Below, piece by piece: positions 10,861 through 23,534 of a DNA stretch of 64,000 nt. Both the position numbers and the translations under genes were made by a program. This DNA comes from Diabrotica undecimpunctata (Eukaryota > Arthropoda > Insecta > Coleoptera > Chrysomelidae): NCBI RefSeq assembly GCF_040954645.1, contig NC_092808.1, positions 85,195,389-85,259,388 of the forward strand. The letters are read 5' to 3'. The notes beneath the pieces are model-generated. The model was not told the origin of the DNA. It ran no database searches and saw nothing but the letters and a program-made list of their open reading frames with translations. Position 1 is the stretch's first letter. Every line of letters starts with the position of its first letter.

Positions 10861-11399
10861 CTTTGTTATAAATTTAAATAAAATTGAAAATTTTACCTGT
10901 TTTATAGGTATAGCTGACTCTCCTCCTCGCATAATTTGACATTATTTTTTCAGTAGAATAGTGAGAAAGGTTCATAAAATATTATTATAAAAGATTGTTC
11001 TCGTAGACAAGTTCCCTATAACGAGATATATTATTTTTCGAAGATAAGTTTTCTATATTAATTTGATGATGAGAAATCGAATAATAGTGATATTAGGTAG
11101 GTACTGATAATCTTCATTCTTTGACAAAATATAAAACCGATAATATTTACACATGGAAGACTATCTCCTTTGAATCAAAGGTGATAGTCTTCTTGTATAA
11201 ATATGTTTTAAGCCAAAATTACGGTTATTCACCCAAGTTAATGTTTACTACATAGATGCTAGTGAAAGGCATTGAAATGCTTTTGGAATATTTGTTTTAA
11301 AAGAAATAATGGCAAAATACAACAAAACTTATATTAGAAAACGTTCTAACCCTTTCAAAATTTAAGTATTAACAGGAGCCTTCTACTTTTCAAGAGGCG
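10861..11399. other. Non-coding spacer
   Basis: No coding signal recognised. A short inverted pair (gaagactatcacctttgattcaaaggtg-like, around 11156-11195) could form a hairpin; its arms are about 18 bp. Confidence 0.4.
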
Positions 11400-12290
11400 T
11401 CCATTTTTCAAGCAGTACAAATGTGAACCACACAACATTTTGCCATTAATTAATAATTTACATCCTGCAATCAATTTTACCTTAGAGTTAGAAAATAATA
11501 TTACCAACTTTTTAGATTTAATGATTAACAAAAAATCGTCGTCTTCTTCTTGTTCTACATTAAAATTTAAATATTTTAGAAAACCTACCCAAACTGATCA
11601 TGTGATACCTATATCATTTAATCATCCATTTCAACATAAGATGGCAGCTATTAAATGTTATGTCCACAGACTTATTTTTTAACATCACTATGTCCAAAGA
11701 AAATTATAATAAATAAATCTCAATTATTAAACAAATAGCAACCAACAGTGGTTTTCTTCCTTCTACTGTAAATAAGATCATTAGAAGGTCCAAAACAATC
11801 CAATAGTACATCCATTTATAGATGCTTATCATATTTAGGACCAATTTCAGAAGTAGTGTACAACTTAAGAGTACTTTGTAATAAAATCAGTAAACTAAAC
11901 ATCTCTTTCATAATCAAATACAACATCAAGTCCATTATTAGCAAAAAAGACAAAATTGATAAATTAAACAAAAGTGGTATTTACAAAATAGCTTGTGGGG
12001 AATGTAATATGGCTTATGTGGGTAGAACAATGAGAATCCTGACTCAAAGAATCAAAGAACATCTTAATAATACAGATAAATCAAACTTTGGACATCACAT
12101 CAAATTTAATAATCATTCATTTTCTCCTTCCAAAAACAGTAACATTTTACATAACATTCTAAATAAAAATTTTGGACTAATGAACTTTTTAGAAGATCTT
12201 GAGATATCCATAGAAAATAAATTGAATTGGGAGACTTTAGTAGTGAAAGAGTCACTTTATGCAATATTATCACAAGCTATTCTTCTTTGA
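11400..12290 (+). mobile_element. Penelope-like element: RT C-terminus and GIY-YIG endonuclease (5'-truncated)
   Basis: The frame at 11440-11682 matches the last part of a Penelope RT: H-P-A-I-N-F-T-L-E-L-E, then F-L-D-L-M-I and Y-F-R-K-P-T-Q-T-D. After a break, 11856-12290 encodes the endonuclease. Gly41-Ile-Tyr43 and Tyr54-Val-Gly56 form the GIY-YIG pair, with Cys47 and Cys50 between them. That CX2C position is typical of Penelope-like elements. Arg60 follows, then a histidine cluster. The nuclease would nick target DNA to prime reverse transcription. The upstream RT is missing and the two parts are in different frames, so this copy is inactive. Confidence 0.85.
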
Positions 12291-12410
12291 AATAAGAAAT
12301 TTTCTCCTTATCCATAAGAAATTCTTATCCATCAAGCGATCCAATTTTAATCCACTTATGCATCATACTCATACTCATCTCATACTTTGAAACAATAACA
12401 TCAAGTTTCT

Positions 12411-12411
12411 T

Positions 12412-12480
<69 letters not shown>
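12411..12480. repeat. (AT)n microsatellite, about 70 bp
   Basis: Uninterrupted ta/at dinucleotide run just downstream of the Penelope-like coding end. Confidence 0.97.
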
Positions 12481-12486
<6 letters not shown>

Positions 12487-13265
12487 GGTAGAGATAAGTT
12501 GTCAATTGAACCAACTTTGATCTTCAATCAATTTTCAACATATTAATAATTATGATGCTATGCAAAATTATGTTTGGTTACATAAAGATTGACGTTACTT
12601 AATTTTATCCATTTTTTTATAATTTAAATAATCTTAGTTTCCGATATACCATACATATAAATTGTAACCTTCGTTAAGGAATTATTTAAAAGGCTGGCGG
12701 CATTCGATTCAGCACATTCTTTCTGTCGCTTCAACTTCAACCAAATGGTCGGGTTCTTACAGTCGTAGATTTGTTTATAACGCTAAGAAAACTTATAAAG
12801 AAAAAGAAAAATTGTGGATTTTTGCACCAAATGGGATTTCTTTTGGGCCGTGGTACTTTTTAAAACTTGACGTAAGTTAAAAATTGTAAATCTTAAATTA
12901 TTTACTTATATTAGTGTTCTATTGTAGCATAGCTCTGAGGATGAGCTGAAAGCGCTTAGCCAGGAAGTGAATTTTACACACTTCAAAAATACTTTTCGTT
13001 TCCATTCTTTGATTTGTACAAATATTTATGTTGGCACAGAGTAGTGAGAAAATCTTATGAGTTTCAAGTGGATACCTATCACGTATTCGTGGATTTAAAA
13101 ACCGTCTACGGCTGAAAATAGACAAAGACGCATTGTTTTAGACTAGAATGGAATTTCAAATATCGCTACAGCTTGTTCAACTAGGACTAAAGACTCACAG
13201 GTACAAATAACAGAATCCTTTGGAAAGCCCATCCACTGTAAGAATGGACTAGAACAGAAAGACGG
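12481..13265. other. Non-coding stretch, possibly Penelope-like terminal sequence
   Basis: No coding region. At 12931-12961 it carries ctgaggatgagctgaaagcg, loosely like the motifs found in terminal repeats of Penelope-like elements. The assignment is uncertain. Confidence 0.3.
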
Positions 13266-14690
13266 ATTGTCGTACCATTATTTAACCGACTATATAAAGA
13301 TGGTAGCCACGATGCCATATTGGCACTACAGCAGCTGATAAAAGAGATATGGACACAGAAGTCCCTCCACAGTGATTAAAAATATTGGAATACTTTGCAT
13401 CATAAACAAAAAAGGAGATATATTCGAATGCTCTAACCACAAAGTAATTACGCTTCTAAATCTACTCCCTCATGCTTACAACCTCCACTATACTATGTCA
13501 CCGTATGGCACCATATACCGAACAAATAATACGAAAATACTAGGTTGGCTCAGAGGTGGTAAATCAACAATTTATCAGATTACAACTCTAAGACAAATTT
13601 AGAAAAAAACACTGAAATATGGCATAAATACTCATCACATATTTATAGAGTACAAGGCAGCCTACGGCTGTGTAAATAAAAGAGAAATGTTTAAAGAAAT
13701 GAAAGACCTAGAAGTACTAAATTAGTTGATAAATTTAACAAAACTAACTCTTGAAAAAGTTGAATGTAGAATACGTATCCAGGGGGAACTGTCTGAACAT
13801 TTAAAAACAAATAACGGGCCGCGCCAGGGAGACCCTCTCTTTATAATATTCAATCTGGCTCTGAAAAAAGTAATACGTATGCCAAAACCACCAGTTTTAT
13901 AATCAACAAATCCGTGCAAATTTTTGACGCTTATGTTAATAACATCAATATTATTTGAAAAATGGAAAACGCTGTACGAGAGGCGTATGTAGCACCAAAA
14001 GAATCTTCTACAAAAATGGGTTTAATAATAAACACCAACAAAATAAAATACATGAAAATAAGCACGCAACCACAAATTCTACTATCACTTTTATAAAATA
14101 CGACGTCATCGGAGTAGTTAACGAATTTGTATACATGGGACTGCTCATCAACACTGAAAATAACACTAACGCAGAATTTGCACGGCCAATACGTGCCATT
14201 TTGGGCTCAATCTCCTTCGTATAATCCTCAATTATATCGAGAAATACGTCCAGTGCAATAATACGCTCAGTCCTAACATATGGTTTAGAGACCAGGACTC
14301 TACCAACAAGTAATTAAAACATGGGATGTTTTGAAAGAAAAGTACTTAGTGTATTGAGCTGTGAATCACAATGGAGTGTGGTGAAGACTATAAAACTTTG
14401 AACTTTATAGAATGTACCAGAAACCAGAAATCGTAAAAGATAGGACATATAAAGAAGGTAGGGCATGTAACACGGATGCAACAAAATGACCCAGCTAGAA
14501 AAACGCTCCTTCATAAGCTCATTGGTCAGAGAAATAAAGGAAGACCGAGAACAAGGTTCGTTGATAATATTTATGAAGACATGCGAAATATAGGAATACG
14601 TGCTTGGTGGAGAAAGACGATGGATGGGGACGACTGGAGGGAAATCCATAAGGAGGCTAGAACCCACACATGGTTTTAAAGCCAGAACAA
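13266..14690 (+). pseudogene. LINE reverse transcriptase relic (RTE/BovB-like)
   Basis: Fragments in changing frames give an ordered LINE RT. Near 13380-13600: K-K-G-D-I-F-E-C-S-N-H-K-V-I-T-L-L-N. Near 13640-13880: an E-Y-K-A-A-Y-G motif A without its aspartate, R-I-Q-G-E-L-S-E and a P-R-Q-G-D-P-L primer-grip region. Near 14090-14220: N-E-F-V-Y-M-G-L-L-I-N. At 14476-14679: the thumb and tail with G-R-P-R-T-R and W-W-R-K. Motif C is lost to frameshifts. The tail style resembles RTE-group elements; the precise clade is uncertain. Confidence 0.72.
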
Positions 14691-15011
14691 TGACGATAAA
14701 AATAAATGATATTGAACAATAAGGTGTGGGTACCTATATATACACGGAATCCTTACTTATAGAAGATCACAATGTCAGAGAAGAAATCAAAATAATAATA
14801 GTTCTTGTCGATAATAAGTGTTACTACTACATGAGAACAAAAATGGCTTTATCTCTGACAAAAAAATTTACGTCTATACAACACTAATGAGACAAGTGTT
14901 GATGTATTGAACAGGAACGTGAACAATGAATACAAAATAACCAAAAATTGCTTAATATGCTTTTAAGGTTTGTAGATATTTCATGATAATTCGTGATTAT
15001 CGATTATCGAT
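14691..15011. other. Short spacer before the LTR element
   Basis: No feature recognised. Its last four bases (aagt, 15012-15015) are the left copy of the target duplication of the next element. Confidence 0.5.
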
Positions 15012-15015
15012 AAGT

Positions 15016-16140
15016 TGTAACACTTGCCGTGCTACAATAATATATACAAGGCCTGAATCGCTCACTGTCGAAGAGAATTGGGCGGGGTTTTCTTAAACAT
15101 ATAGAAACTACATCGTATCTTAAATTCAAGCACAATTAGATAATATGAAATTATAATTTATTATTGGACGCCACCCCTGGTTTATCCTCGAAGGGGAAGA
15201 GCAAAAAAAAATTAAGATTTATTGAAAGTTTACAAGAAAACTATTCTTTATTATTTCTTAGTATTGAACAAAAAGAAAACATTAAAAGTTACGTCATCCC
15301 AAAGCGATTCCAAAATATTATTTTATATTAACATTATCATAAACAAAAAATCTTTGTATCGTATTAAATTAAGAATTGGTTATAAAGAAAATGAATGTAT
15401 ATATATATTAACCCCAAATTTCGAAATTTGTTTACATTGAAAATAATATAGTTATTTATCAACTAGGAACAATGAAGAAAATAAACCTTTAAATTAAATT
15501 AGAACACTTCACTATATTTTCATTTTTTTTTTGAGTTCATAATCATTTCTGTTGTCTTGAAAGTAGGTATAATACAAATTGGTACAAGCTTAATCTGCTC
15601 TGTTTCTCTTCTTATTTAATCAGTCACCAAATAAACCATTGATTCAGCTACGTACTATATCAAATCACCACCATCCTAGATAAGAGGGGTTAGGGATTCC
15701 ATAAAAAGATACTGCTACTGGGCCATGATCTGGAATAACTCCATAGCAATACTATATTGCGACGAGTATTAGAAATATAATATCAGCATTATAGCCTCTC
15801 CAATAAGGGTCTAAAAAAATGAATATCTATCTGAAATATGGACAAGAAAAGGATTTATTAGCTCACCTTTGAATTAAGACCCACTTTGGAAACACGTCTT
15901 AACGGTTGGACGGTCTTAACAGAAAAGAGCGAAACGCTATTCTTGCGCTCTCTGGAAATTGGGCGTGAGTGACAAGTTGATGAATAGGCTCATCTACCGG
16001 AGATATTTGGGAATTACAGAAGAATCCTTGAGTCGGCTACAAGTAGGTACTTGACAGATAGATGGGGTTAGAAGTTTTATTTAAAAAAAAATAATCGAAA
16101 TATATAATGAGTTTCTTTTAAATCTTTTGAAACGGTTACA
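15016..16140 (-). repeat. LTR (3' LTR in element orientation), 1125 bp
   Basis: Pairs with 21073-22195. Ends tgtaac/gttaca are perfect inverted repeats. The small open frame at 15222-15440 recurs in the other LTR with two changes and is only LTR sequence. Confidence 0.95.
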
Positions 16141-16162
16141 CAGCCCTCCCCACGATTTCAAC
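16141..16162 (-). other. Polypurine tract of the LARD-like element
   Basis: Directly inside the left LTR the minus strand reads cgtggggagggctg before the LTR. This is a purine-rich tract of the kind that primes plus-strand cDNA synthesis. Confidence 0.7.
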
Positions 16163-19100
16163 TGGGTACCAGCGTGGAATCGGACTAGGCATGGTGGCAC
16201 ACCATACTAACCTTCTCAAAATTGGGAATAGATATACGGAGAGGTAAGACAAACAGAATGGACAAATGTAGCTACAATCTGGACTCACAGAATCCTTCTT
16301 TCACAACTCACGTGGGAACAACTCAAAGATTTCAGAACAAAGCGAAACAGAACGCATAGAAATGACTCAACTATAAAAATGTAAACAAAAAAATTGCATG
16401 CTCACTCTCAAAATGCATAGGGTATTTCACCTATAACCAATATCATGAATAAAGCGGAATAAAACAAAACATATCTACAAATCATTATTTGAGACCAAAT
16501 GCTCGCATTCAATTGAAATAATATAATTAAGATATTACCATTTGAAATTTCATAAGTAATATAAAGAAAAACATACTAGTGTTGTCACCAAGATACAAAA
16601 CAGATAATTTACTGCGTAGTCGTTATGAGACCTAACACAATAAAACACAAAAAAAAAATAATGTTATCGTTTGTTCGGAAGCGTAGAGTCTTTCATCTAT
16701 GACTTAATCCACGAATAACATAAGAATAATAATACAATCGTATCATTAACGCCATAAGATACAAAATACAAATGTGTCATCGTTTGTTCGGAAGCATAGA
16801 GTCTTTCATCTATGACTTAATCCACGAATAACATAAGGTAATAACGCAGCGCGTCATTATAGACACATTTAGAAATACACAAATAAAAGGAAAGAGTTAC
16901 TAATAGTTCAAAATTGGGTACATTAAAGTTCTACAAAGACAAGCCTTAATAAGTTTACTGGGAAAGGTAGACATCAGAATTTCTGTAAGATACATCTATA
17001 TTTAGAAACAAAAAAAGGCTGATGTTTAGTTATTAGTATGACAACTAGAATTTGTGATAACTAACGTGTATCATCCGCCTATAATAGGGACAACATCGAT
17101 AGTTCAACTTCGGGTAGGGTTAACTTCGGGTAGGGTCTAAATAATTCTAGATTACATAACTAAACAAGTATTGGAGAACTAAAAAAGTTTCCTGACGTGG
17201 GAGGCTGTTATTCTAGATTTATTACTGAAATAAAATTATGAATGGCTTATTATTCCGACGAGTCAACTAGCGGGAATCCGCTTACTTCATCCCTAGCCTT
17301 CCTCAGTATCTGGCCATTCAGAATATAGGATGTTAGACAGCAATAATCTTTTCAAACATTATTTTGGGGGGTTTCGAATAGAGAGTCGAAATTCGAAGGT
17401 CTTCACACTAAGAGTAAAACTTAGGCAAAATGAACAGATACTATAATGAACTATCATTGGTAACTAGACAGAGGAATCTTGATATCTTTGGTATAGATAC
17501 CAAAAAAATTACTTGGATTTATAAATCCGTAAAATAAGATAAATTGAATTTTGTATCCACTTGAAGACAACTAAAGGTATGTACAATTTATTGTAATATA
17601 AACTAACATAAGCATAAAAATATCACATTCTACCAAGGCATTCTAAAAATAAAATGAGATTAAGTTTTGCAAACACCCTTAAAATCAATATAGGTTCTTG
17701 GTCGGGGTAGCACAAACTCAAGATCTCGATCAATACAAACTAGAGAGAGAATAATACCGAAGTAGAATAAGATAAGATAAAAATAAAATTTATGTCGAAA
17801 AGAAATACGACATATATACATATATATAGACATATTGAACACAATAAATGATCAATATTATAATAATAAAAAGTAAAACAGTTCAACGAACTGGGGTGCG
17901 AGCCAAACTGAGTTGCTCTGGAGATCGACGTGCGGAGTCTCCTACACTACTTCCAGAGGCTCGTCTCTTTGCGACCACATCTGAGATACACAAAATTATT
18001 AATTGGAATAGGGATAGGTCCACTAATCCACTTGACTGCTCCCTGACTAATAGTCAACACCACCGACATAAAACAAGGGTTGTCGAGACAGCTCAAAAAA
18101 ATTGAAACGTGTCAACTTCCTGAAGGGAAAGAAGCACTAGGGGACAGATTTGCCGAAGCAAAGTGGTATTCAATGTACTAAGTACTAGGGTACTGTACTG
18201 ACCCCACGCCAAAAAAATTTGGAAAGGAAACGAATCCTCTCCAGGATAAAGTTCGCGTTAGCGCAACTCTTCCTGTACACGGGCCACGGAGGGATTGAAT
18301 AGTCGCTGGAGAAGGTAGCAAAGATTAAGTACGCAAGGCGTAAAGGGAATCAACTAAAAAATTAAAAATTAAAAATGGACTAAACATTTTAGAAGAAAGG
18401 TATTAAAAATTTAAGAAAACCGATTTATTCGGTTTCAGACAAATCTGAATTTTCCGACGAAACACTGACTTAGATAAGTTTTAGGTCTGAATAAAACAAA
18501 AAAATTAACAAAAATCACGACATATTTACATGCAAAATTAAACTGGATGCTCGATTTGATGAATCGACATCAGGTATAGTTCGTTGGCTATTAGGCACAA
18601 CGACCAATGGCAGATTTCTATAAATATGGCTCTAACCTAACCAAAAGTGTGGAACAGACCAGTGTTAGAGTTTCTGGGAGCGAAAAGAGGAATGCTTCCA
18701 GCTCAACAAAGGCGGGTGGCCAACTAAGCAGTTTTAGCAAGCTTCGCTATGGTTATCCACTAGGTAGACAACCTAAATAGCATCAAACAATAATAAAGTT
18801 GACTATGACAGTCAAGTAATGAATGAATTTCCAACCACTGGTTGAAAATTGAACTAACGCAAAAGAAGAAAGACAGGATGGCCAATAGTTCCATAAGAAT
18901 ATCCTCTGGGATTGATCACAGCGGAAAATTTCCAAGCAAGAAGACTCCCAAAAGGACAAAAGAAGAAAATAAATCCAAACCGTTAATACTTGGAGAAGAA
19001 GAAAGAAAAAGGGTATATGGCATACAAGCCACAATCGCTACACAAACAGTTCAGTCTAAGACTGATGTTTCCAAAAGAAACAAAAAAAAACGTAAGAGTC

Positions 19101-20990
19101 TTCCACGAAACAAAAACTTACGATAAGACTTAAAAGGAACGGAAGAATCATTACAATCTTCCAAAGAAATAGAAAAATATTACAGTCCGTCGTCAATAAT
19201 AAAAAAATCATGATGTTGAATGTAACACACCACAACAATAAAAAAAGTTGAACAGTAAAACATTTTTGACACCTAATTGAATCCAATATGGTCGTCATAC
19301 AAATCACAAAGAAATTTTTACCATTCTTTAGCAGAACTCCAACAGAGTCAAAATAATATAAACTTTTAATTCTCAGTGGGTCATTTAACGGTAGTACCAG
19401 AACTATTTCAATTGATAAACAAACGTGGTCTTAACGTCGACATAAAGATAAAAGATAAATTCACAATAGGCGGCAGCAGGTTGTTTCACCTCTGTATATA
19501 CAAAGAGTCACAATAGACAACAGCAAACTACTTCAACCTCACTTGTACCATATCGTGAACACAAGATAACAAATGAAAGCTTTTGAGCCTTAGCCAAAAA
19601 GTCTCAAAACAAAAAGATATATGTGGTCTAATAAACTATTAGAAGACCGCAAAAATGTCAACGACAAAAAAAAGAAAGCTGCTGGGTATACCAGTAGTCT
19701 GACATCACACAAATAACTCAAGATACAATAATACAGGTCACGTGCCTGTACGTCCTACAGGACATCTCGAGAAAAAAACGGTAAAACCACAAATAACAAT
19801 AAGTTCCAGTACCAAAAACATACTTCTACTACTTCTGACCACACAAAGACATAAAATTAACATAACAGAAGGAAAATAACAATATTTCCGCTCTATATTC
19901 TCAACAAAGACGCCTTAGGCAGAGAGAAACGAAGTTATATCATTATTTCCTTATACTTGGAAAACAAAATAACCATGGACTGTAAAATATAGAAAGCATT
20001 TTCCTATTCAGGAAATAAAGTTTTCTTTTCAAAGTATGAAAAAGTTAAACTATGAAAAAATAAATTTTTAAAATAAACGAAAGACAAATTAAAAAGAAAA
20101 TTTAACAGATAACAGATTAAACATTCAAAGTTAAAGAACTCAACTTCAAATCCTCACAAAAAAAGAATATTTCGCGTAAGTATTCTGCAAAAATCCAGAT
20201 AACACATTTTAAAATTAGGTAGGTCGGGACAGCCTGTATATAGATATAATTCCCGGCTGTTTGCCGCAAATAAAAACCATGAATCAAGGTCAAGAAATAA
20301 AATTCACTTAATTGATTTTTCAAATAACAAACGCTAAGAGCCATTTCGTTTATTTAAAATAAACACATTGAGGAATATAATTATTATGGTTCTTATAAAC
20401 AAAATAAAACTGAACTGCAAAGAAAATGAATTGAGGACTATATAAAATGCTTGAACATATTAGCCGGAATAATTTCAAGGTTTCACTCAATCGAAACACT
20501 AAAAAAGAACGACGAAATATTATATTACTTACAAACGCTTCTAAGAAAAGGCCAGCGTTTAGATACCAAATCAATTATTTCATGAACGTAAACAAAATTT
20601 CTAACATGGAATGTTTATTTTAGATAGACGAGTCTGGAAAATAAACAACTAATGTCGTTCACATTAAGAATACCGACAAAAAGAAAATGCATGGCAAGCA
20701 TTTGCGAATGATTATATCATCCTAAATACGTATCAGGATCTCACAAAACAACAGACGAGAACATTTCTACGTAATTTTACGAAGATTAAAAACGAATACA
20801 TATAAATACTTTGCAAAAAGTTCTAAAATAGTAGCAGTGTTGATTTAATGAAAAATTGGATAAAACAAATACACAATTTAACCAAAAAAATGGTTCAAAA
20901 CATACAGACTTAATTAACCACATATACAGGGGGGTACAAAACAACTAATAATATTGAAAAAAACTCTAAAGATACAGGAATATTCAAAAG
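16163..20990. other. Interior of the LARD-like element, no coding capacity
   Basis: I translated both strands by eye and found no gag, protease, RT, RNase H or integrase motif. Open frames such as 17848-18105 and 18842-19126 are short, and their translations are not recognisable. A 60-bp direct repeat lies at about 16671-16726 and 16784-16837 (see its own entry). A few richer-GC patches (17885-17960, 18240-18320) stand out from the AT-rich background but match nothing I know. Confidence 0.6.
16671..16837. repeat. Direct repeat pair, about 56 bp, 113-bp spacing
   Basis: atcgtttgttcggaagc followed by tagagtctttcatctatgac and cacgaataacataag occurs twice with one substitution, inside the LARD-like element. 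Confidence 0.9.
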
Positions 20991-21069
20991 CCCCACACGC
21001 TGGGCGACATTTTGTAACGAAGGTACAAATGGAGCAAATCTAATACATGCCCTACGTTGGGGGGCGCCA
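20991..21069 (-). other. Primer-binding site and a duplicated decoy copy
   Basis: On the minus strand, three bases inside the right LTR, the sequence reads TGGCGCCCCCCAACGTAGGG (21050-21069). From memory this is the pattern complementary to the 3' end of tRNA-Lys(1,2), with two extra C residues. About 60 bp further in (20991-21018) a second, diverged copy of LTR end plus primer site occurs (cccagcgtgtgggg preceded by gttacaaaat). Confidence 0.7.
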
Positions 21070-21072
21070 TTT

Positions 21073-22195
21073 TGTAACACTTGCCGTGCTACAATAATAT
21101 ATACAAGGCCTGAATCGCTCACTGTCGAAGAGAATTGGGCGGGGTTTTCTTAAACATATAGAAACTATATCGTATCTTAAATTCAAGCACAATTAGATAA
21201 TATGAAATTATAATTTATTATTGGACGCCACCCCTGGTTTATCCTCGAAGGGGAAGAGCAAAAAAAAATTAAGATTTATTGAAAGTTTACAAGAAAACTA
21301 TTCTTTATTATTTCTTAGTATTGAACAAAAAGAAAACATTAAAAGTTACGTCATCCCAAAGGGATTCCAAAATATTATTTTATGTTAACATTATCATAAA
21401 CAAAAAATCTTTGTATCGTATTAAATTAAGAATTGGTTATAAAGAAAATGAATGTATATATATATTAACCCCAAATTTCGAAATTTGTTTACATTGAAAA
21501 TAATATAGTTATTTATCAACTAGGAACAATGAAGAAAATAAACCTTTAAATTAAATTAGAACACTTCACTATATTTTCATTTTTTTTTGAGTTCATAATC
21601 ATTTCTGTTGTCTTGAAAGTAGGTATAATAAAAATTGGTACAACCTTAATCTGCTCTGTTTCTCTTCTTATTTAATCAGTCACCAAATAAACCATTGATT
21701 CAGCTACGTACTATATCAAATCACCACCATCCTAGATAAGAGGGGTTAGGGATTCCATAAAAAGATACTGCTACTGGGCCATGATCTGGAATAACTCCAT
21801 AGCAATACTATCTTGCGACGAGTATTAGAAATATAATATCAGCATTATAGCCTCTCCAATAAGGGTCTAAAAAAATGAATATCTATCTGAAATATGGACA
21901 AGAAAAGGATTTATTAGCTCACCTCTGAATTGAGACCCACTTTGGAAACACGTCTTAACGGTTGGACGGTCTTAACAGAAAAGAGCGAAACGCTATTCTT
22001 GCGCTCTCTGGAAATTGGGCGTGAGTGACAAGTTGATGAATAGGCTCATCTACCGGAGATATTTGGGAATTACAGAAGAATCCTTGAGTCGGCTACAAGT
22101 AGGTACTTGACAGATAGATGGGGTTAGAAGTTTTATTAAAAAAAAATAATCGAAATATATAATGAGTTTCTTTTAAATCTTTTGAAACGGTTACA
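21073..22195 (-). repeat. LTR (5' LTR in element orientation), 1123 bp
   Basis: Near-identical to 15016-16140. It is followed by aagt, the right target-site copy. Confidence 0.95.
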
Positions 22196-22199
22196 AAGT

Positions 22200-22865
22200 G
22201 ACGTTTAAGCTTTGAAGTAGAACTGAATTAATTTTTACTGCTAATAGGTTATACTATGTAAGTTATTTATGTTGACTTTTCTCCGGCGGAGATTGTAGAC
22301 ACATAATAGATTTGCCAAAGTTATTTGAATATCTAAAGCGCCGTTTTTTTTTTAATTTCGGTGTTGGTTTTCTTGACTAGCGACTTCCACGTTGATGTAT
22401 GTATAATTATAGTGTTATCTCTTTTGTTAAAGTTTTCTTGAACTTTTTTTTATGATTTCCCTTACAGCTGCAAAATGTTTGAAATAGCTGAGGGTGAATA
22501 AGGCTGACAAGATTGTAACGTTCAGTCACGTACTAAATCAATCGTTTATAAACGTAATTTAAATATATAAATAGCAATTTATGAGTAATAAGAGTTAGGC
22601 AACTTAGTACATTGCGTCAGCATGAGCTATATGTGAATTCAATAAAGTAGTTAAATCTTTTTCTTGATCTGTATTATTAGCGTCTTTTGCTGTCGTTATT
22701 TTAATGATCGCCTCATCACAAGTCTTTCAAGTATTAGATCGAGGAAGTTTAAACCCTATGTTATATTCAGTACAAATATTTTTCTCAGTTCTCTACACCA
22801 GGACACGTAAAAATCTGTACACAGTCCTGTTATTGTCATATCGCAATTCACATATTCCTTTTTGA
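22200..22865. other. AT-rich spacer, no feature recognised
   Basis: No motif or repeat partner in the window. Confidence 0.4.
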
Positions 22866-23509
22866 AGTTATACTTCTATCCGCGCGTTCGACGTTGGAAA
22901 TTTGTACGAAACTGAATCGGTAAAATCATAACATATGTAAGATATAGGTAAGGGGGAGACAGAAGATATATTTTCTCTCTCGAGAATAAAAATGTTCTTT
23001 TTTTAAATATATTTAATATTTATTATTATTATTATTTTTTTTTATTAATATTATTATCATGGTAAATTAAACATATTCATGCGTATGTATGTTATGCATA
23101 TTGACATTTTTAAATACTTATGAATGTTGCATTTTAATTTGTATTGTATTACTATATTAAATTATTTTGCAGTGTATTGTATTTTATTTTTATATTAATA
23201 ACAAAATAAGCAATGAATTTTACTGCAGATTATGTGTAAAAAAAACTTTTGCATTCAACTCCTTTCATACATATATGAAAATAAAAATATACATTGTTAT
23301 CAAAATATTGATTCAATCCTTCATTTACTATACTCCTATTACAGGTCAAATGTTGTTTATATACAACAAACGATGCACCATATATCTATATACCTAATTC
23401 TGTTCCCTTTCTGCTCTCTCTTACCTATAGCATTACATATGTAATTATTGTGCAGAGTGACTCCCATATAAATTTGTAACGGCGAACGCGTGTTTAGAAG
23501 TATAACTTC
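22866..23509. mobile_element. MITE with about 115-bp terminal inverted repeats
   Basis: The left end starts gaagttatacttct at 22866 and the right end closes with agaagtataacttc at 23509. The inverted match continues inward through the cgcgttcg/cgaacgcg block, acatatgtaa and ataggtaag, to about 22985 and 23395. The interior is AT-rich and non-coding. The transposon superfamily cannot be told, because no clear target duplication is seen. Confidence 0.75.
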
Positions 23510-23534
23510 TACTGGCAGTCCCATTGGACTGCCA

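Larger units (their letters stand above)
15012..22199 (-). mobile_element. Complete non-coding LTR retrotransposon (LARD-like), minus orientation
   Basis: Two long direct repeats (15016-16140 and 21073-22195) start tgtaac and end gttaca. They flank 4.9 kb, and the bases aagt stand on both outer sides as a 4-bp target duplication. A primer-binding site next to the right LTR and a purine tract next to the left one both read on the minus strand, which fixes orientation. By eye the LTRs differ at roughly ten sites plus small indels in 1.12 kb, so insertion was fairly recent. The interior has no recognisable gag or pol, so the element must have borrowed proteins from another element. The tRNA-Lys-type primer site suggests a Ty3/gypsy-like helper. 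Confidence 0.92.

Noticed and set aside
12931..12961. Hammerhead ribozyme at ctgaggatgagctgaaagcg
   Set aside because: The core reads CTGAGGATGA rather than CTGANGA with proper spacing, and stems could not be drawn.
15222..15440. 72-codon frame duplicated at 21279-21497
   Set aside because: Both copies lie in the paired LTRs. The similarity is LTR identity, not gene duplication.
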